DNA from: Candidatus Sulfotelmatobacter sp.
Lineage (GTDB): Bacteria > Acidobacteriota > Terriglobia > Terriglobales > Acidobacteriaceae
Direction of reading: 5' to 3'
Assembly (NCBI GenBank): GCA_030040965.1
Contig: JASHOT010000079.1
Span: forward strand, 1-32,753
Length of the DNA: 32,753 bases
Both the position numbers and the translations under genes were made by a program. The notes below the pieces were generated by a model. The model made no database searches. It was not told the DNA's origin and saw nothing but the letters and a program-made list of their open reading frames with translations. Positions 1-7,487 of this stretch are shown piece by piece (within the stretch, counting starts at the first letter, position 1; each line of letters starts with the position of its first letter).

Positions 1-2
1 AG

Positions 3-785
3 AAAGATTTGGTGGGGCTGTTTGACACGCCGGAAAAAATCGAAGTTCCGTATGATGCGTTCACGAAGGTAGTGTTTGAAGTAACCACACACATGCGCGG
101 CGGTTTCGGCGCCGTGGCGCTTGAATTTGTGCCGATCGTCGGCTCGGTTGCCAGCAATGCTCTAGCAGGGGAGCATGTTCATGACTATTGGTTTTACTTT
201 GAGTACAAGAACGGTGCGGAAAGCGCACGAGGGCTCATTGAGATACCGAAAAAGACCTCAGCGCGAGTAATTGACAAAGTAACATCTTTATTGGGCTCGC
301 GCGCGAGTGTTGCGAACTTTCCAGCGGGAGAAGCGATCAAGCCGGACGCGTTGCCTGACATCAAATCAAAGCACTCTCTCAAGATCGACAAGCAGGATGA
401 TCCGCTTCCGGTGGTTAAGCCGGATAAAGCAACGCTCGTGGTTGTCTGTCCCCCGCTCGCGGCGCGGTATTCAGGGAAAGGGAATCAGTTTAAGCTGCAT
501 GCGAACGACCAAGTAGTGGCGGTCAACAAGGCGGGTACATACAGCTTCGCATACATGGACCCAGGCAGGTATCTGCTGGTTTCGCAGTCGGAGAATGCGA
601 ACGGATTTGAAATGGAATTGGAGGCGGGAAAAACTTATTACTTCTTGCAGAATACGTTCCAAGGAGCGTTGAAAGGCGAAACCTCACTTACGCGCAACAG
701 TCCCGAGTTGGTGAGCTATCTGATGAGCGGGACGTACTTTTCGGAGTGGGCGAGAAAGAAGAAAGCGGATGCGCGGGAGCGGTGA
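3..785 (+). CDS. DUF2846-like protein, 5' end outside the window
   Basis: The frame is open to the left edge; the first possible start inside is a TTG at 9, so the gene is probably cut. About 260 residues are visible. The C-terminal half (from about residue 138) has a KATLVVVCPP strand, a small-domain pattern with G-T-Y-x-F and a D-P-G-R-Y-L-L turn, then EAGKTYYF. This order of short beta strands is typical of DUF2846, a domain found in exported proteins of unknown function. The N-terminal part (GLFDTPEKIEVPYDAFTKV) looks like a separate small domain that I do not recognise. No signal peptide can be judged because the start is missing. The end is a lysine/arginine-rich tail. Cellular role unknown. 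Confidence 0.7.
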   Translation, partial: KDLVGLFDTPEKIEVPYDAFTKVVFEVTTHMRGGFGAVALEFVPIVGSVASNALAGEHVHDYWFYFEYKNGAESARGLIEIPKKTSARVIDKVTSLLGSRASVANFPAGEAIKPDALPDIKSKHSLKIDKQDDPLPVVKPDKATLVVVCPPLAARYSGKGNQFKLHANDQVVAVNKAGTYSFAYMDPGRYLLVSQSENANGFEMELEAGKTYYFLQNTFQGALKGETSLTRNSPELVSYLMSGTYFSEWARKKKADARER

Positions 786-872
786 TCGCGAAGGCTGTGG
801 AATAATGCTGGCGGTCCGGGATGCGGCCGTATCCTGCATTCTCTGAGGAGCATCTTCAGCGTTAGCGGGAAT

Positions 873-905
873 CCCCACTTCTGGCAAAGGCGGCCAGAAA
901 TGGGG
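873..905. repeat. REP-like stem-loop
   Basis: A 13-base arm at 873-885 pairs with 893-905 with one mismatch, around a 7-base loop (CCCCACTTCTGGC and GCCAGAAATGGGG). It lies in the gap between the first gene and rpiA and has no T-run, so it is a poor terminator. The CCCCA...TGGGG frame followed by GATCCGGGTGCC resembles short palindromic repeats I recall from acidobacterial intergenic regions. Confidence 0.5.
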
Positions 906-1038
906 GATCCGGGTGCCGCTTTGTGAGGCTGAGGGCGTTGCGTCAGAAAAAACATGAGGCATGGCGCGGCTCACCCAGATCCTTCGCTGCGCAGGCTTTC
1001 CTAAGTAAGGAGCCGGGTTGCTCAGGACATCTTATTAA

Positions 1039-1716
1039 ATGGCGAACGATCAGGAAAAAGAGGCGGCGGCGCGAGCCAGTTTGCAGTTCATTCAAGATGG
1101 AATGGTTGTGGGCCTGGGAACGGGATCGACGGCCGCATACTTCATTAAGCTGCTGGGCGAAAAGGTGAAGAATGGCCTGAGGGTGCGGGGGATTCCGACG
1201 TCGGTACGATCGCGCGAGATGGCGGAGAGTTTAGGGATTCCGCTCACAACGTTTGAGGAGTGCCAGAAGATTGATGTGACGGTGGATGGGGCGGATGAGT
1301 TCGATCCCGAGCTGCGATTGATCAAGGGTGGAGGCGGAGCGCTGCTGCGGGAAAAGATTGTGGCGTCGGCGACGCGGCAGGAAGTGATTGTGGCGGATGC
1401 GTCGAAGCAGGTGAAGAGGCTGGGGAAGTTTCCGCTGCCGGTGGAGGTGATCAAGTTTGCCGAGCCGCTGGTGGCGAAGCGAATTCGTGCGCTGGGAGCG
1501 GATGTGCGGCAGCGAACGGGCGCGGATGGGAAGCCGTACATCAGCGACGAAAATAATCACATTCTGGATTGCCGGTTTGGCGAGATCGAGGATCCGGATG
1601 GGCTGGCCCGTCAGTTGAGTGATATGCCGGGGGTGGTGGAGCACGGATTGTTTATCGGGATGGCAAGCGTGGTGGTGATGGCGAAGGGCGGCGAGGTGGT
1701 CGAGGTGCGACGATAG
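1039..1716 (+). CDS. rpiA: Ribose-5-phosphate isomerase A
   Basis: Interconverts ribose 5-phosphate and ribulose 5-phosphate in the non-oxidative pentose phosphate pathway; cytoplasmic. The 225-residue length is normal for RpiA. Diagnostic motifs are GLGTGSTA (residues 25-32, phosphate binding), DGADE (83-87, catalytic Asp region) and KGGGGALLREK (96-106, catalytic Glu/Lys region), then a C-terminal GVVEHGLF element. The ATG at 1039 is preceded by AGGA at 1023-1026, rather far upstream; the protein start MANDQEKEAAARAS fits the family. It stands alone, with unrelated neighbours on both sides. The two domains expected for the family are complete and no key residue is missing. Confidence 0.97.
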   Translation: MANDQEKEAAARASLQFIQDGMVVGLGTGSTAAYFIKLLGEKVKNGLRVRGIPTSVRSREMAESLGIPLTTFEECQKIDVTVDGADEFDPELRLIKGGGGALLREKIVASATRQEVIVADASKQVKRLGKFPLPVEVIKFAEPLVAKRIRALGADVRQRTGADGKPYISDENNHILDCRFGEIEDPDGLARQLSDMPGVVEHGLFIGMASVVVMAKGGEVVEVRR

Positions 1717-1728
1717 AGTACTGCGAGC

Positions 1729-1770
1729 GAAAAGCAGGTTCCTCGTTCGCTTCGCTCCTCGGAATGACAA
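1729..1770. repeat. Dispersed 'CHSEERS'-type intergenic repeat
   Basis: The sequence between rpiA and the next gene contains GTTCCTCGTTCGCTTCGCTC followed by CTCGGAATGACA. Read on the reverse strand it gives CHSEERSERGTCFS, close to the CHSEERSDEESLFS string that appears as a spurious peptide in many acidobacterial genomes. It is a non-coding repeat with an internal GAGCGAAGCGAACGAGG palindromic core. Confidence 0.55.
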
Positions 1771-1777
1771 ACGTGAG

Positions 1778-2713
1778 ATGGTAGCAAGCGCGCAAACTCG
1801 GGTTTGGATGGCGCCATCACGGAGGAGGGTTCCGCGGGTCGCCATGCGGGCGCCGGTGGATATCACGGTGCTCCGGTCGGGAATTCCGGATACCGTGCCG
1901 GGGCGGTCGGTGAATCTGTGCGAGCGGGGACTGGGAGCGGTGATGGCCGGAGAGTTGGTTCTCGGCGAAGCGGTGGGAATTGAAGTGCGGCTGCCGCTGG
2001 CACAGGAGTCGCTGCGCGCGCGGGCAACGGTGCGCTATCAGGACAAGCTGCGTTGCGGGCTGGAGTTTGTGGGATTGTCGGCCGAGCAGCAGGCAATGCT
2101 GCGAGACTGGGTCAAAGAGGCCAAGGCAGAGGCCATCAGCGAGATGAGCGGGAAACCGAGCGCGGCGATGGAGCGGACGGCGGCGGAGAAGCCAAGTCCG
2201 GAGACGAGCGGTGGCGGTAAGAGCGTCCGTTCGGATGGGGGCTCGGGCGGAGGGTCAAGCGGCGGCGGAACGGGAACGCCCAAGAAGAAAAGCCGGCATT
2301 GGATCGCTTGGACGATGGTGGTGATTTTGCTGGCCGCGGCGGCCGGAGGCTTGTGGTGGAGTTGGAACCGTGATTGGGAGGAACTGGAAGCGGGATTGAA
2401 GCGCGACGCTGCCAGAACCGAGGAGAAGCCACAGGCGCAGGTTCCGGCCGAGGTGATGGAAAGATTGCTGGTGCATCGAGTGGAGCCGGTGTATCCGCCG
2501 GAGGCGCGGCAGGCCAGACTCGAGGGAGTGATTGCGCTCGATGTAGTGGTGGGGCGGGATGGTTCGGTGGTGAGCATGCACCCGCTGAATGGGCCGAACG
2601 TGCTGGCGCGGGCGGCGATGGATGCGTTGCGCTGGTGGAAATTTACGCCGTATCAGATCAATGGCGAGTCGGCCGTGGTGGAGACGACGGTCGCGGTGGA
2701 GTTCAAACGGTAG
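1778..2713 (+). CDS. PilZ domain-TM-TonB C-terminal domain protein
   Basis: 311 residues in three parts. Residues about 14-110 look like a PilZ domain: an RRRVPR arginine cluster, then SVNLCERGLGAVM, matching the R-x3-R ... (D/N)-x-S-x2-G layout that binds c-di-GMP, although the usual Ser is Cys here. A Gly/Ser-rich low-complexity stretch follows (about 145-170), then one membrane helix (about 174-196, HWIAWTMVVILLAAAAGGLW). The C-terminal 85 residues are a TonB C-terminal domain: VEPVYPPEARQARLEGVIALDVVVGRDGSV ... ALRWWKFTPY. This topology puts PilZ in the cytoplasm and TonB-C in the periplasm. ExbB/ExbD are not nearby. The ATG at 1778 is used; ATG at 1808 is an alternative. The pairing could transmit second-messenger level across the inner membrane, which is inference. 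Confidence 0.85.
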   Translation: MVASAQTRVWMAPSRRRVPRVAMRAPVDITVLRSGIPDTVPGRSVNLCERGLGAVMAGELVLGEAVGIEVRLPLAQESLRARATVRYQDKLRCGLEFVGLSAEQQAMLRDWVKEAKAEAISEMSGKPSAAMERTAAEKPSPETSGGGKSVRSDGGSGGGSSGGGTGTPKKKSRHWIAWTMVVILLAAAAGGLWWSWNRDWEELEAGLKRDAARTEEKPQAQVPAEVMERLLVHRVEPVYPPEARQARLEGVIALDVVVGRDGSVVSMHPLNGPNVLARAAMDALRWWKFTPYQINGESAVVETTVAVEFKR

Positions 2714-2795
2714 GGCGTGCGAGGCCGCAGATTCCTGGCAGCACAAAGTCCCAGTGATTCATCGCTGGTCACGCTAATCTGGAATTTCCAGGTAA

Positions 2796-3521
2796 TCAGC
2801 CTCGGCCCTTCCCAACGTTGAACAAGACGCCGAAGGAAAGGTGGACATAGCCGGACGGGGCAGAATACTGTCGAGCGAAGACTTCGCCAATCCCGCCTTC
2901 CATCACGAATTGCGTGTTGTTTGAAACGCGAGCGGTTGTACCCAGCGCGCCAAGGGGCGTAAGCGCGCCGGGTGCGTGATTGATGTTGGTGCCGCAGTTG
3001 ATGCAGCCTCGTACCGCTCCCAGGCGAAGAGACGCATAGTAGTGCCAGATCTTTTCGGCATGATGCGTGCCGATGACGGCGGCAAGATCTCCGTTGAAAT
3101 TGCGGCCGTCGCCGCCATCAGCGATTCCCGCGCCGGCTTCTAACCGTAAGCCGCTCGTGACCTGGTAACGCGCGGCGAGTTTGGCAGTTCCTCCCAGAGT
3201 GGAATCGGTCTGGTTATTGGTGAGGAAGTCGAAACCAAGATCGATTCGGTCGCTGACACCGTGGCGCAGGCGCACCAGCCAATCCTCCGCGCCGGCATGG
3301 ATGCAAGGTGAGGGCAGTATTTCACCGTAGCCACCGAAGGCCAAGCCCAACTCAGTGTTCCCTGCCGAGGCGGTCGCGGGTGCGCCCAAGGTGGCCATGG
3401 GGGGAAGATAAGCGACCATCCGGCAATCGGTGGAATTCTGCGATTGAGCCCAAGTGAGGTGAGACAAGATCGCCGTAAGAAGGAAGGCGAAAACCGGCGG
3501 CGCAATGGGGAATAGCCTCAT
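2796..3521 (-). CDS. Predicted outer-membrane beta-barrel protein
   Basis: A reverse-strand protein of about 241 residues. I chose the ATG at 3521 because it begins MRLFPIAPPVFAFLLTAIL and ends the leader at WAQ, a good Sec signal peptide; the frame is open another 10 codons upstream. The mature part consists of alternating amphipathic strands (DRIDLGFDFLTN, KLAARYQVTSGLRLEAGAGIA, YYASLRLGAVRG, VHLSFGVLFNVG) and ends with an aromatic/hydrophobic strand near the C-terminus, as in beta-barrels. Two cysteines in RGCINCGTN may form a disulfide. No specific substrate can be named. It shares direction with the membrane protein upstream at 3634-4062 but is separated from it by about 110 bases. Confidence 0.6.
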   Translation of the reverse strand: MRLFPIAPPVFAFLLTAILSHLTWAQSQNSTDCRMVAYLPPMATLGAPATASAGNTELGLAFGGYGEILPSPCIHAGAEDWLVRLRHGVSDRIDLGFDFLTNNQTDSTLGGTAKLAARYQVTSGLRLEAGAGIADGGDGRNFNGDLAAVIGTHHAEKIWHYYASLRLGAVRGCINCGTNINHAPGALTPLGALGTTARVSNNTQFVMEGGIGEVFARQYSAPSGYVHLSFGVLFNVGKGRG

Positions 3522-3633
3522 GCTGTGCTTACAGCAATCGGAAGAGAGCATATTCGCCGGGCTTCTCGAGATTGTCAGCAGATTGTAAAAAAATGCGCGT
3601 GCGTCGTTCTGCGAATTTCGACAGTGGCGGAAT

Positions 3634-4062
3634 CTAGCCGGGTTTTCTGAGTGCGTGCAACACGACGCCGCTGCTGACGGCGAAGCACAAGACCGCTCCC
3701 AAGGCGGTGAACTGGGTCAGATTCGCCGCCAAGTGGAAGAAGTCGGCGAACAGGGTGGCGAACGCAAAGATGACCCCTACAACATTGAGCCAGAGGGGCG
3801 CGCGCACACGCCCGCGAATGTCTTTGGCGAAACGGATTTGCAAAAGCAAAGCCGCCAGTCCAATGGCAGCCACAACCATGAGCGCGAGCGGACTATAAAA
3901 CGCCGCGCGGCTGGTATAGATGACGACCAAGGCGAGCGCCAGCAGAAGGAAGCCGGCAGCGAGGATGGTCCAGCGACGAGGCTTGGGCGGCGGAGACGGG
4001 TTGGAAGCGGCGTCGGGCAAGGCGTCCGGACAAGTTATACAGGGGTGAGGAGAAGGTTTCAA
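3634..4062 (-). CDS. Four-helix hypothetical membrane protein
   Basis: 142 residues from a TTG start at 4062. The N-terminal 30 residues are proline-rich and carry a C-x2-C pair (CITCPD). Four hydrophobic helices follow: WTILAAGFLLLALALVVIYT, a second from about residue 56, APLWLNVVGVIFAFATLFAD and FTALGAVLCFAVSSGVVLHA. The end (LRKPG) is basic. I do not recognise a family. No ATG exists in frame near the start, so the initiation site is uncertain and the proline-rich leader may not be translated. It is probably an inner-membrane protein. It may be co-transcribed with the beta-barrel gene downstream. Confidence 0.55.
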   Translation of the reverse strand: MKPSPHPCITCPDALPDAASNPSPPPKPRRWTILAAGFLLLALALVVIYTSRAAFYSPLALMVVAAIGLAALLLQIRFAKDIRGRVRAPLWLNVVGVIFAFATLFADFFHLAANLTQFTALGAVLCFAVSSGVVLHALRKPG

Positions 4063-4192
4063 CGCTGCCGGCGGAAAAAACGGTGGCGGTCGGAGCCGTG
4101 TGTCCGAACACTCCGCTTCCGCGTGCGCAGTTTTTCAGACGGCTTTAATGTAGCGGCTGCCGTGATCATCGTGTGGAAATGCGGAAACAGGG

Positions 4193-4208
4193 AGTGACCG
4201 CTGTCACT
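4193..4208. promoter_or_regulatory. Perfect palindrome, possible operator
   Basis: AGTGACCGCTGTCACT is a perfect inverted repeat of 6-base arms around 4 bases, about 80 bases upstream of the ATG at 4287. Such a site could bind a dimeric regulator. No regulator gene is adjacent, so this is a candidate only. Confidence 0.3.
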
Positions 4209-4286
4209 GACCAGGTGTTACGCGATCTGTACACTGCCCCGTTCTGGGATGCAACACAGAGATCCCAGAGAAAGCAGGAGAAAAAG

Positions 4287-4709
4287 ATGAAAAGCGTAGT
4301 GCATCTGGGGATTCTTGCGTGCAGTGTGTTGCTGGCCGCGGGCAGTTATGCGCAGGACAGCGGAGCAGATCGATTCGGAATCGGCGTGAAAGGGTCATTG
4401 CTCGGCGGAGGCGTGGAAGCGGCGGCGCGTGTCACCTACCACAGCAATGTCCGGGCTGGTTTCAACATGTTCAGCTACAGCCGTGGATTTACTAAGGATG
4501 GCGTGAGCTACAACGGCCAGCTTAGTTTCAAGACGGTAGAAGCCCACTACGACATATTCCCGTGGGCTCGCGCTTTTCACATCAGTCCCGGCGTGCTGGT
4601 CTATGCTGCGACTCCGATTACGGCCACTGCGTCCGTTCCCGGCGGCACCAACTTCAGCCTGAACAACACACCCTACGTGAGCAGCACGGTTGTGCCGGTC
4701 ACAGGCACG
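4287..4709 (+). pseudogene. 5' part of an outer-membrane beta-barrel gene (truncated)
   Basis: Starts at ATG 4287 with AGGAG six bases upstream. The protein begins MKSVVHLGILACSVLLAAGSYA, a signal peptide, then DRFGIGVKGSLLGGGVEAAARVTYHSNVRAGFNMFSYSRGF and further strands typical of an acidobacterial beta-barrel protein. Homology-like sequence stops around PYVSSTVVPVTGT, at about 4709. The frame stays open to 5000 but the residues after that point are not barrel-like. The reverse strand of 4709-4808 instead encodes a strand that seems to belong to the same protein. The C-terminal part of the barrel is missing. The gene is therefore broken by an inversion and a deletion, or wrongly assembled. 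Confidence 0.7.
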
Positions 4710-4808
4710 CCGTCTCCCAGCATATTGAGCGTGGCCTTGGGCGAGCCCTGGAACGCGACACCCAGTTCCACCGGGACGCTGAGGTGTTTCGAAGCTTTTC
4801 GAGGAACC
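4709..4808 (-). pseudogene. Inverted internal fragment of the same beta-barrel gene
   Basis: Read on the reverse strand this stretch gives VPRKASKHL followed by SVPVELGVAFQGSPKATLN. As I recall, that is the conserved internal strand of the barrel family to which the forward gene at 4287 belongs, where it should come about 25 residues after PVTGT. Here it is turned around. The left breakpoint falls in a near-palindrome (GTGCCGGTCACAGGCAC, 4693-4709); the right one lies at about 4808-4815, where glycosyltransferase sequence begins. No start codon or independent function is implied. Confidence 0.55.
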
Positions 4809-4814
4809 CGGGAT

Positions 4815-5119
4815 CGCGCCGGGAACTGGTGCGACATGGCGAGACAGGGCTTTTGTATCGCACGGGCGATATTGGCCAGTTGGCCGAAGCGATCGCAATG
4901 CTGGAAGCGAGTCCAGAGCTGGCTGCAAGAATGGGCCGTGCCGGCTGGGAGTTTGTTCGCCAGCGGCACGCACGAGAAGAGCATTATGCCAAGCTGCTGA
5001 GTTTTTACGAGCGCCTGATTGCCGGAGCGCGGAAGAATCGAGCGCTGGTTGCAACTTCTGCGCCCGTGCCGTGGAATGGTCCAGTCCCAGAACGCAGAGA
5101 GCGTAACTGCGCAACCGCT
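4815..5119 (+). pseudogene. C-terminal fragment of a GT4 glycosyltransferase
   Basis: The frame running through 4815 gives RELVRHGETGLLYRTGDIGQ, then LAEAIAMLEASPELAARMGRAG, a typical C-terminal end of a GT-B family 4 glycosyltransferase (nucleotide-sugar side, closing helix). All of the N-terminal domain and the catalytic E-x7-E region are absent; the upstream sequence is the inverted barrel fragment. No stop separates it from the next glycosyltransferase start: the frame runs on to 5242. It is a remnant or the product of a misjoined assembly, and is unlikely to work alone. Confidence 0.7.
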
Positions 5120-5255
5120 GTGGCTCGGAGGAAGCTCAAAATAGCTTTCATCGGCGGACGCGGAGTGGTTTCGAATATAGCGGAATTGAAACCTACTACG
5201 AAGAGGTCGGCAAAAATCTGGCGCAACTCGGTCATGAAGTGACGGTCTGCCCACG
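5120..5255 (+). pseudogene. Frameshifted N-terminal part of the second GT4 glycosyltransferase
   Basis: From a possible GTG at 5120 the sequence reads VARRKLKIAFIGGRGVVS. It then continues one frame over as YSGIETYYEEVGKNLAQLGHEVTVC (all listed here: motif at about 5180-5250), and one further frame over as PTMRSKHFET, joining the long frame from 5256. The first break sits at about 5173-5180, where TCGAATATAGC would need one more A to give S-K-Y-S. The second is at about 5250, where roughly 20 residues usual between GHEVTV and the RSKHFET region are missing. Together these are the N-terminal Rossmann beta strands of a GT4 enzyme. The breaks are either true mutations or sequencing/assembly errors. 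Confidence 0.65.
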
Positions 5256-6251
5256 ATGCGTTCGAAACATTTCGAGACCGTGATCCACACGCTGCTGAGC
5301 ACGGCGCACGCCCTGACGCAGAATTATGATGTCGTGCATTATCACTGCCTGGGGCCGGCGTTGTTCTCGCTCTTACCGCGATTGTTCGGTTCGAAAACTG
5401 CGGTGACAGTGCAGGGTCTCGATTGGCAACGGAAAAAATGGGGACGGCTGGCATCGGCGGTTCTGCGGGTTGGCGAACGGGCGTCGGTGCGGTTTCCCAA
5501 CCTCACCATGATGGTGTCGCAGGTTTTGCAACAGCGTTATCGCAGCGTCCATGGGGCAGAAACCTTCTATATTCCGAACGGTGGCGTACTGAGACCGTGG
5601 CGCGAGCCGCGCCAGATACTTGAGCTCGGAGTAGAGCCTGGGAGGTATGTGCTTTTTCTCGGCCGCTTTTCACCGGGAAAGGGATGTCATCTACTGGTCG
5701 AGGCATTCCAGCAACTCACAACTGATGTCCAACTGGTGATGGCCGGAGCGTCGAGTTATTGCGACAACTACAGTCGCGAACTGCGCCAGCACGCGAGCGG
5801 TCGCATTCGAATGCTGGACTGGGTATCGGGCGAGACTTTGGATGAACTGGTGACGAATGCGATGATTTTCGTGCTGCCCTCGGATCTTGAGGGTCTGTCG
5901 CTGGCTTTACTGGATGCAATGGGGGCTGGGCTGTGCGTGCTGGCGAGCGATGTGCCGGAGAATCGAGAGGTCGTGGAAGGAGCCGGATTTACATTCGAGC
6001 GCGGAAACGCGCGCGATCTGGCGGACCGCCTGCGATTTCTCATCGCCAACCCCGCCGTCCGCGAAGCTGCGGGACGAACGGCCCGCAAGCGAATTGAAGA
6101 CCTTTATCAATGGCCCAAAGTTGCTGCCAACATCGAAAAGGCATACTACGAAATGATGGGATCGAAAACGAGAGAACCTCTGACCAGCAGGCGAGCGGTT
6201 GCGGCAGTTAGGGCGGTGGACACACCAATTCCAGTCGAGCGCACCGGCTGA
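5256..6251 (+). CDS. GT4-family glycosyltransferase, N-terminus lost by frame breaks
   Basis: 331 residues of a retaining GT-B glycosyltransferase, probably making part of a cell-surface polysaccharide. Visible: YDVVHYHCLGPALFSLLPRL and KTAVTVQGLDWQRKKW (end of the acceptor domain), PNLTMMVSQVLQQRY, IPNGG (domain linker), YVLFLGRFSPGKGCHLLVEAF (donor-domain start) and LPSDLEGLSLALLDAMGAGL, the E-x7-E-type sugar-nucleotide signature. It ends in a charged tail. ATG 5256 is the first ATG of this frame but lies inside the domain; about 50 residues of the true N-terminus are in the preceding broken frames. A strong terminator follows at 6288. The dTDP-rhamnose genes downstream suggest a rhamnosyl or related transferase, which is inference. 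Confidence 0.85.
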   Translation: MRSKHFETVIHTLLSTAHALTQNYDVVHYHCLGPALFSLLPRLFGSKTAVTVQGLDWQRKKWGRLASAVLRVGERASVRFPNLTMMVSQVLQQRYRSVHGAETFYIPNGGVLRPWREPRQILELGVEPGRYVLFLGRFSPGKGCHLLVEAFQQLTTDVQLVMAGASSYCDNYSRELRQHASGRIRMLDWVSGETLDELVTNAMIFVLPSDLEGLSLALLDAMGAGLCVLASDVPENREVVEGAGFTFERGNARDLADRLRFLIANPAVREAAGRTARKRIEDLYQWPKVAANIEKAYYEMMGSKTREPLTSRRAVAAVRAVDTPIPVERTG

Positions 6252-6287
6252 ACGCCGCCATCGGGACCACAAAAGCAGTGGCTGACC

Positions 6288-6318
6288 AAGGACGGGTTTT
6301 TGCCCGTCCTTTCTTATT
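6288..6318 (+). terminator. Intrinsic terminator after the glycosyltransferase
   Basis: AAGGACGGG (6288-6296) pairs perfectly with CCCGTCCTT (6303-6311) across a six-base loop, followed by the T-rich TCTTATTTC. It separates the glycosyltransferase from the rfb operon. Confidence 0.85.
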
Positions 6319-6319
6319 T

Positions 6320-6344
6320 CAATCAACGTTTATTACAATCAACA
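6320..6344 (+). repeat. Direct repeat CAATCAAC in the rfb leader
   Basis: CAATCAAC occurs at 6320-6327 and again at 6337-6344, a 17-base period in an AT-rich stretch just after the terminator and before rfbB. It could be a regulator half-site pair or part of the promoter. No clear -35/-10 pair can be fixed here. Confidence 0.3.
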
Positions 6345-6392
6345 TCTTGTCTCGCGAGTCCGGTGGAATCGGGCAGCGCTGACGGCACAAAC

Positions 6393-7457
6393 ATGCGCGA
6401 TACGATTCTGGTTACGGGCGGTTGCGGATTCATCGGATCGAATTTCATCCTGCAACGAATGCAGGCTGACGCGACATCGGTTGTCAATCTGGATAAGCTC
6501 ACGTATGCGGGCAATCCCCGCAATCTGGAAAGCATCGCGAATAACGGACGTTATGAGTTTGTTCACGGCGACATTGGCGATCGAACCGCCGTGAGACAGT
6601 TGCTAACCCGACATGAGCCGCGCGCGATCGTGCACTTTGCGGCCGAGAGCCATGTGGATCGCTCGATCCATGGGCCGGATGATTTTATTCGCACCAACGT
6701 AGACGGCACTTTCGCGCTGCTGGAAGAAGCTCGCGCGTATTGGTCCGGGTTTCCGGAACAAGATCGCCAGCGGTTTCGTTTCCTGCACGTATCGACCGAT
6801 GAAGTTTATGGATCGCTGGGGCCGAATGACCCGCCGTTCCGCGAGACGACGCAATATGCGCCGAACAGTCCATATGCCGCGTCCAAGGCCGCGTCCGATC
6901 ACCTGGTACGCGCTTATCATCACACCTACGGTTTGCCGACGCTGACGACGAATTGTTCCAATAATTACGGTCCATTTCAATTTCCCGAGAAGCTGATTCC
7001 GCTGATGATCCTGCACGCGCGCGACGGAAAACCGCTACCAGTCTACGGCGACGGAAAAAATGTTCGGGACTGGCTCTACGTGGAGGACCATTGCGAGGCT
7101 ATCGCAGCGGTGCTGCGCAACGGGCGGGCGAGCGAGACTTACAATATCGGCGGCTGGAACGAAAAGCCGAACATTGAAATTGTCGAGACAGTTTGCGATC
7201 TGCTGGATGAGATGACGCCATCAGGAAAAGATTCGCGGCGCAGCTTGATTACGTTTGTGAAAGACCGGCCCGGGCACGATCGCCGTTATGCCATGGATGG
7301 GCGTAAGATCGAGCGCGAATTGGGCTGGAAGCCGAAAGAAACGTTTGAAAGCGGCATCCGGAAAACAGTGCGCTGGTATCTGGAACACGAGGAATGGGTG
7401 CGCGATGTGACCAGCGGCGGCTATCGGCAATGGATCGCCATGCATTATTCGAGTTAG
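6393..7457 (+). CDS. rfbB: dTDP-glucose 4,6-dehydratase
   Basis: Second step of dTDP-L-rhamnose synthesis: NAD-dependent conversion of dTDP-glucose to dTDP-4-keto-6-deoxyglucose, in the cytoplasm. 354 residues, normal for RfbB. The extended SDR pattern is intact: [11 protein letters not shown] (NAD binding, residues 8-18), [12 protein letters not shown], the [10 protein letters not shown] active-site strand, [22 protein letters not shown] (Y-x3-K) and [17 protein letters not shown] 6393 is chosen because [10 protein letters not shown] is the family's usual beginning; the frame is open to 6300 but the extra residues read through the leader. The stop TAG at 7455 abuts the rfbA frame, so the four rfb genes form one operon. 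Confidence 0.96.
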   Translation: MRDTILVTGGCGFIGSNFILQRMQADATSVVNLDKLTYAGNPRNLESIANNGRYEFVHGDIGDRTAVRQLLTRHEPRAIVHFAAESHVDRSIHGPDDFIRTNVDGTFALLEEARAYWSGFPEQDRQRFRFLHVSTDEVYGSLGPNDPPFRETTQYAPNSPYAASKAASDHLVRAYHHTYGLPTLTTNCSNNYGPFQFPEKLIPLMILHARDGKPLPVYGDGKNVRDWLYVEDHCEAIAAVLRNGRASETYNIGGWNEKPNIEIVETVCDLLDEMTPSGKDSRRSLITFVKDRPGHDRRYAMDGRKIERELGWKPKETFESGIRKTVRWYLEHEEWVRDVTSGGYRQWIAMHYSS

Positions 7458-7487
7458 TTGTTTTGCGAAGAGGATTCCGGCTTAGAC

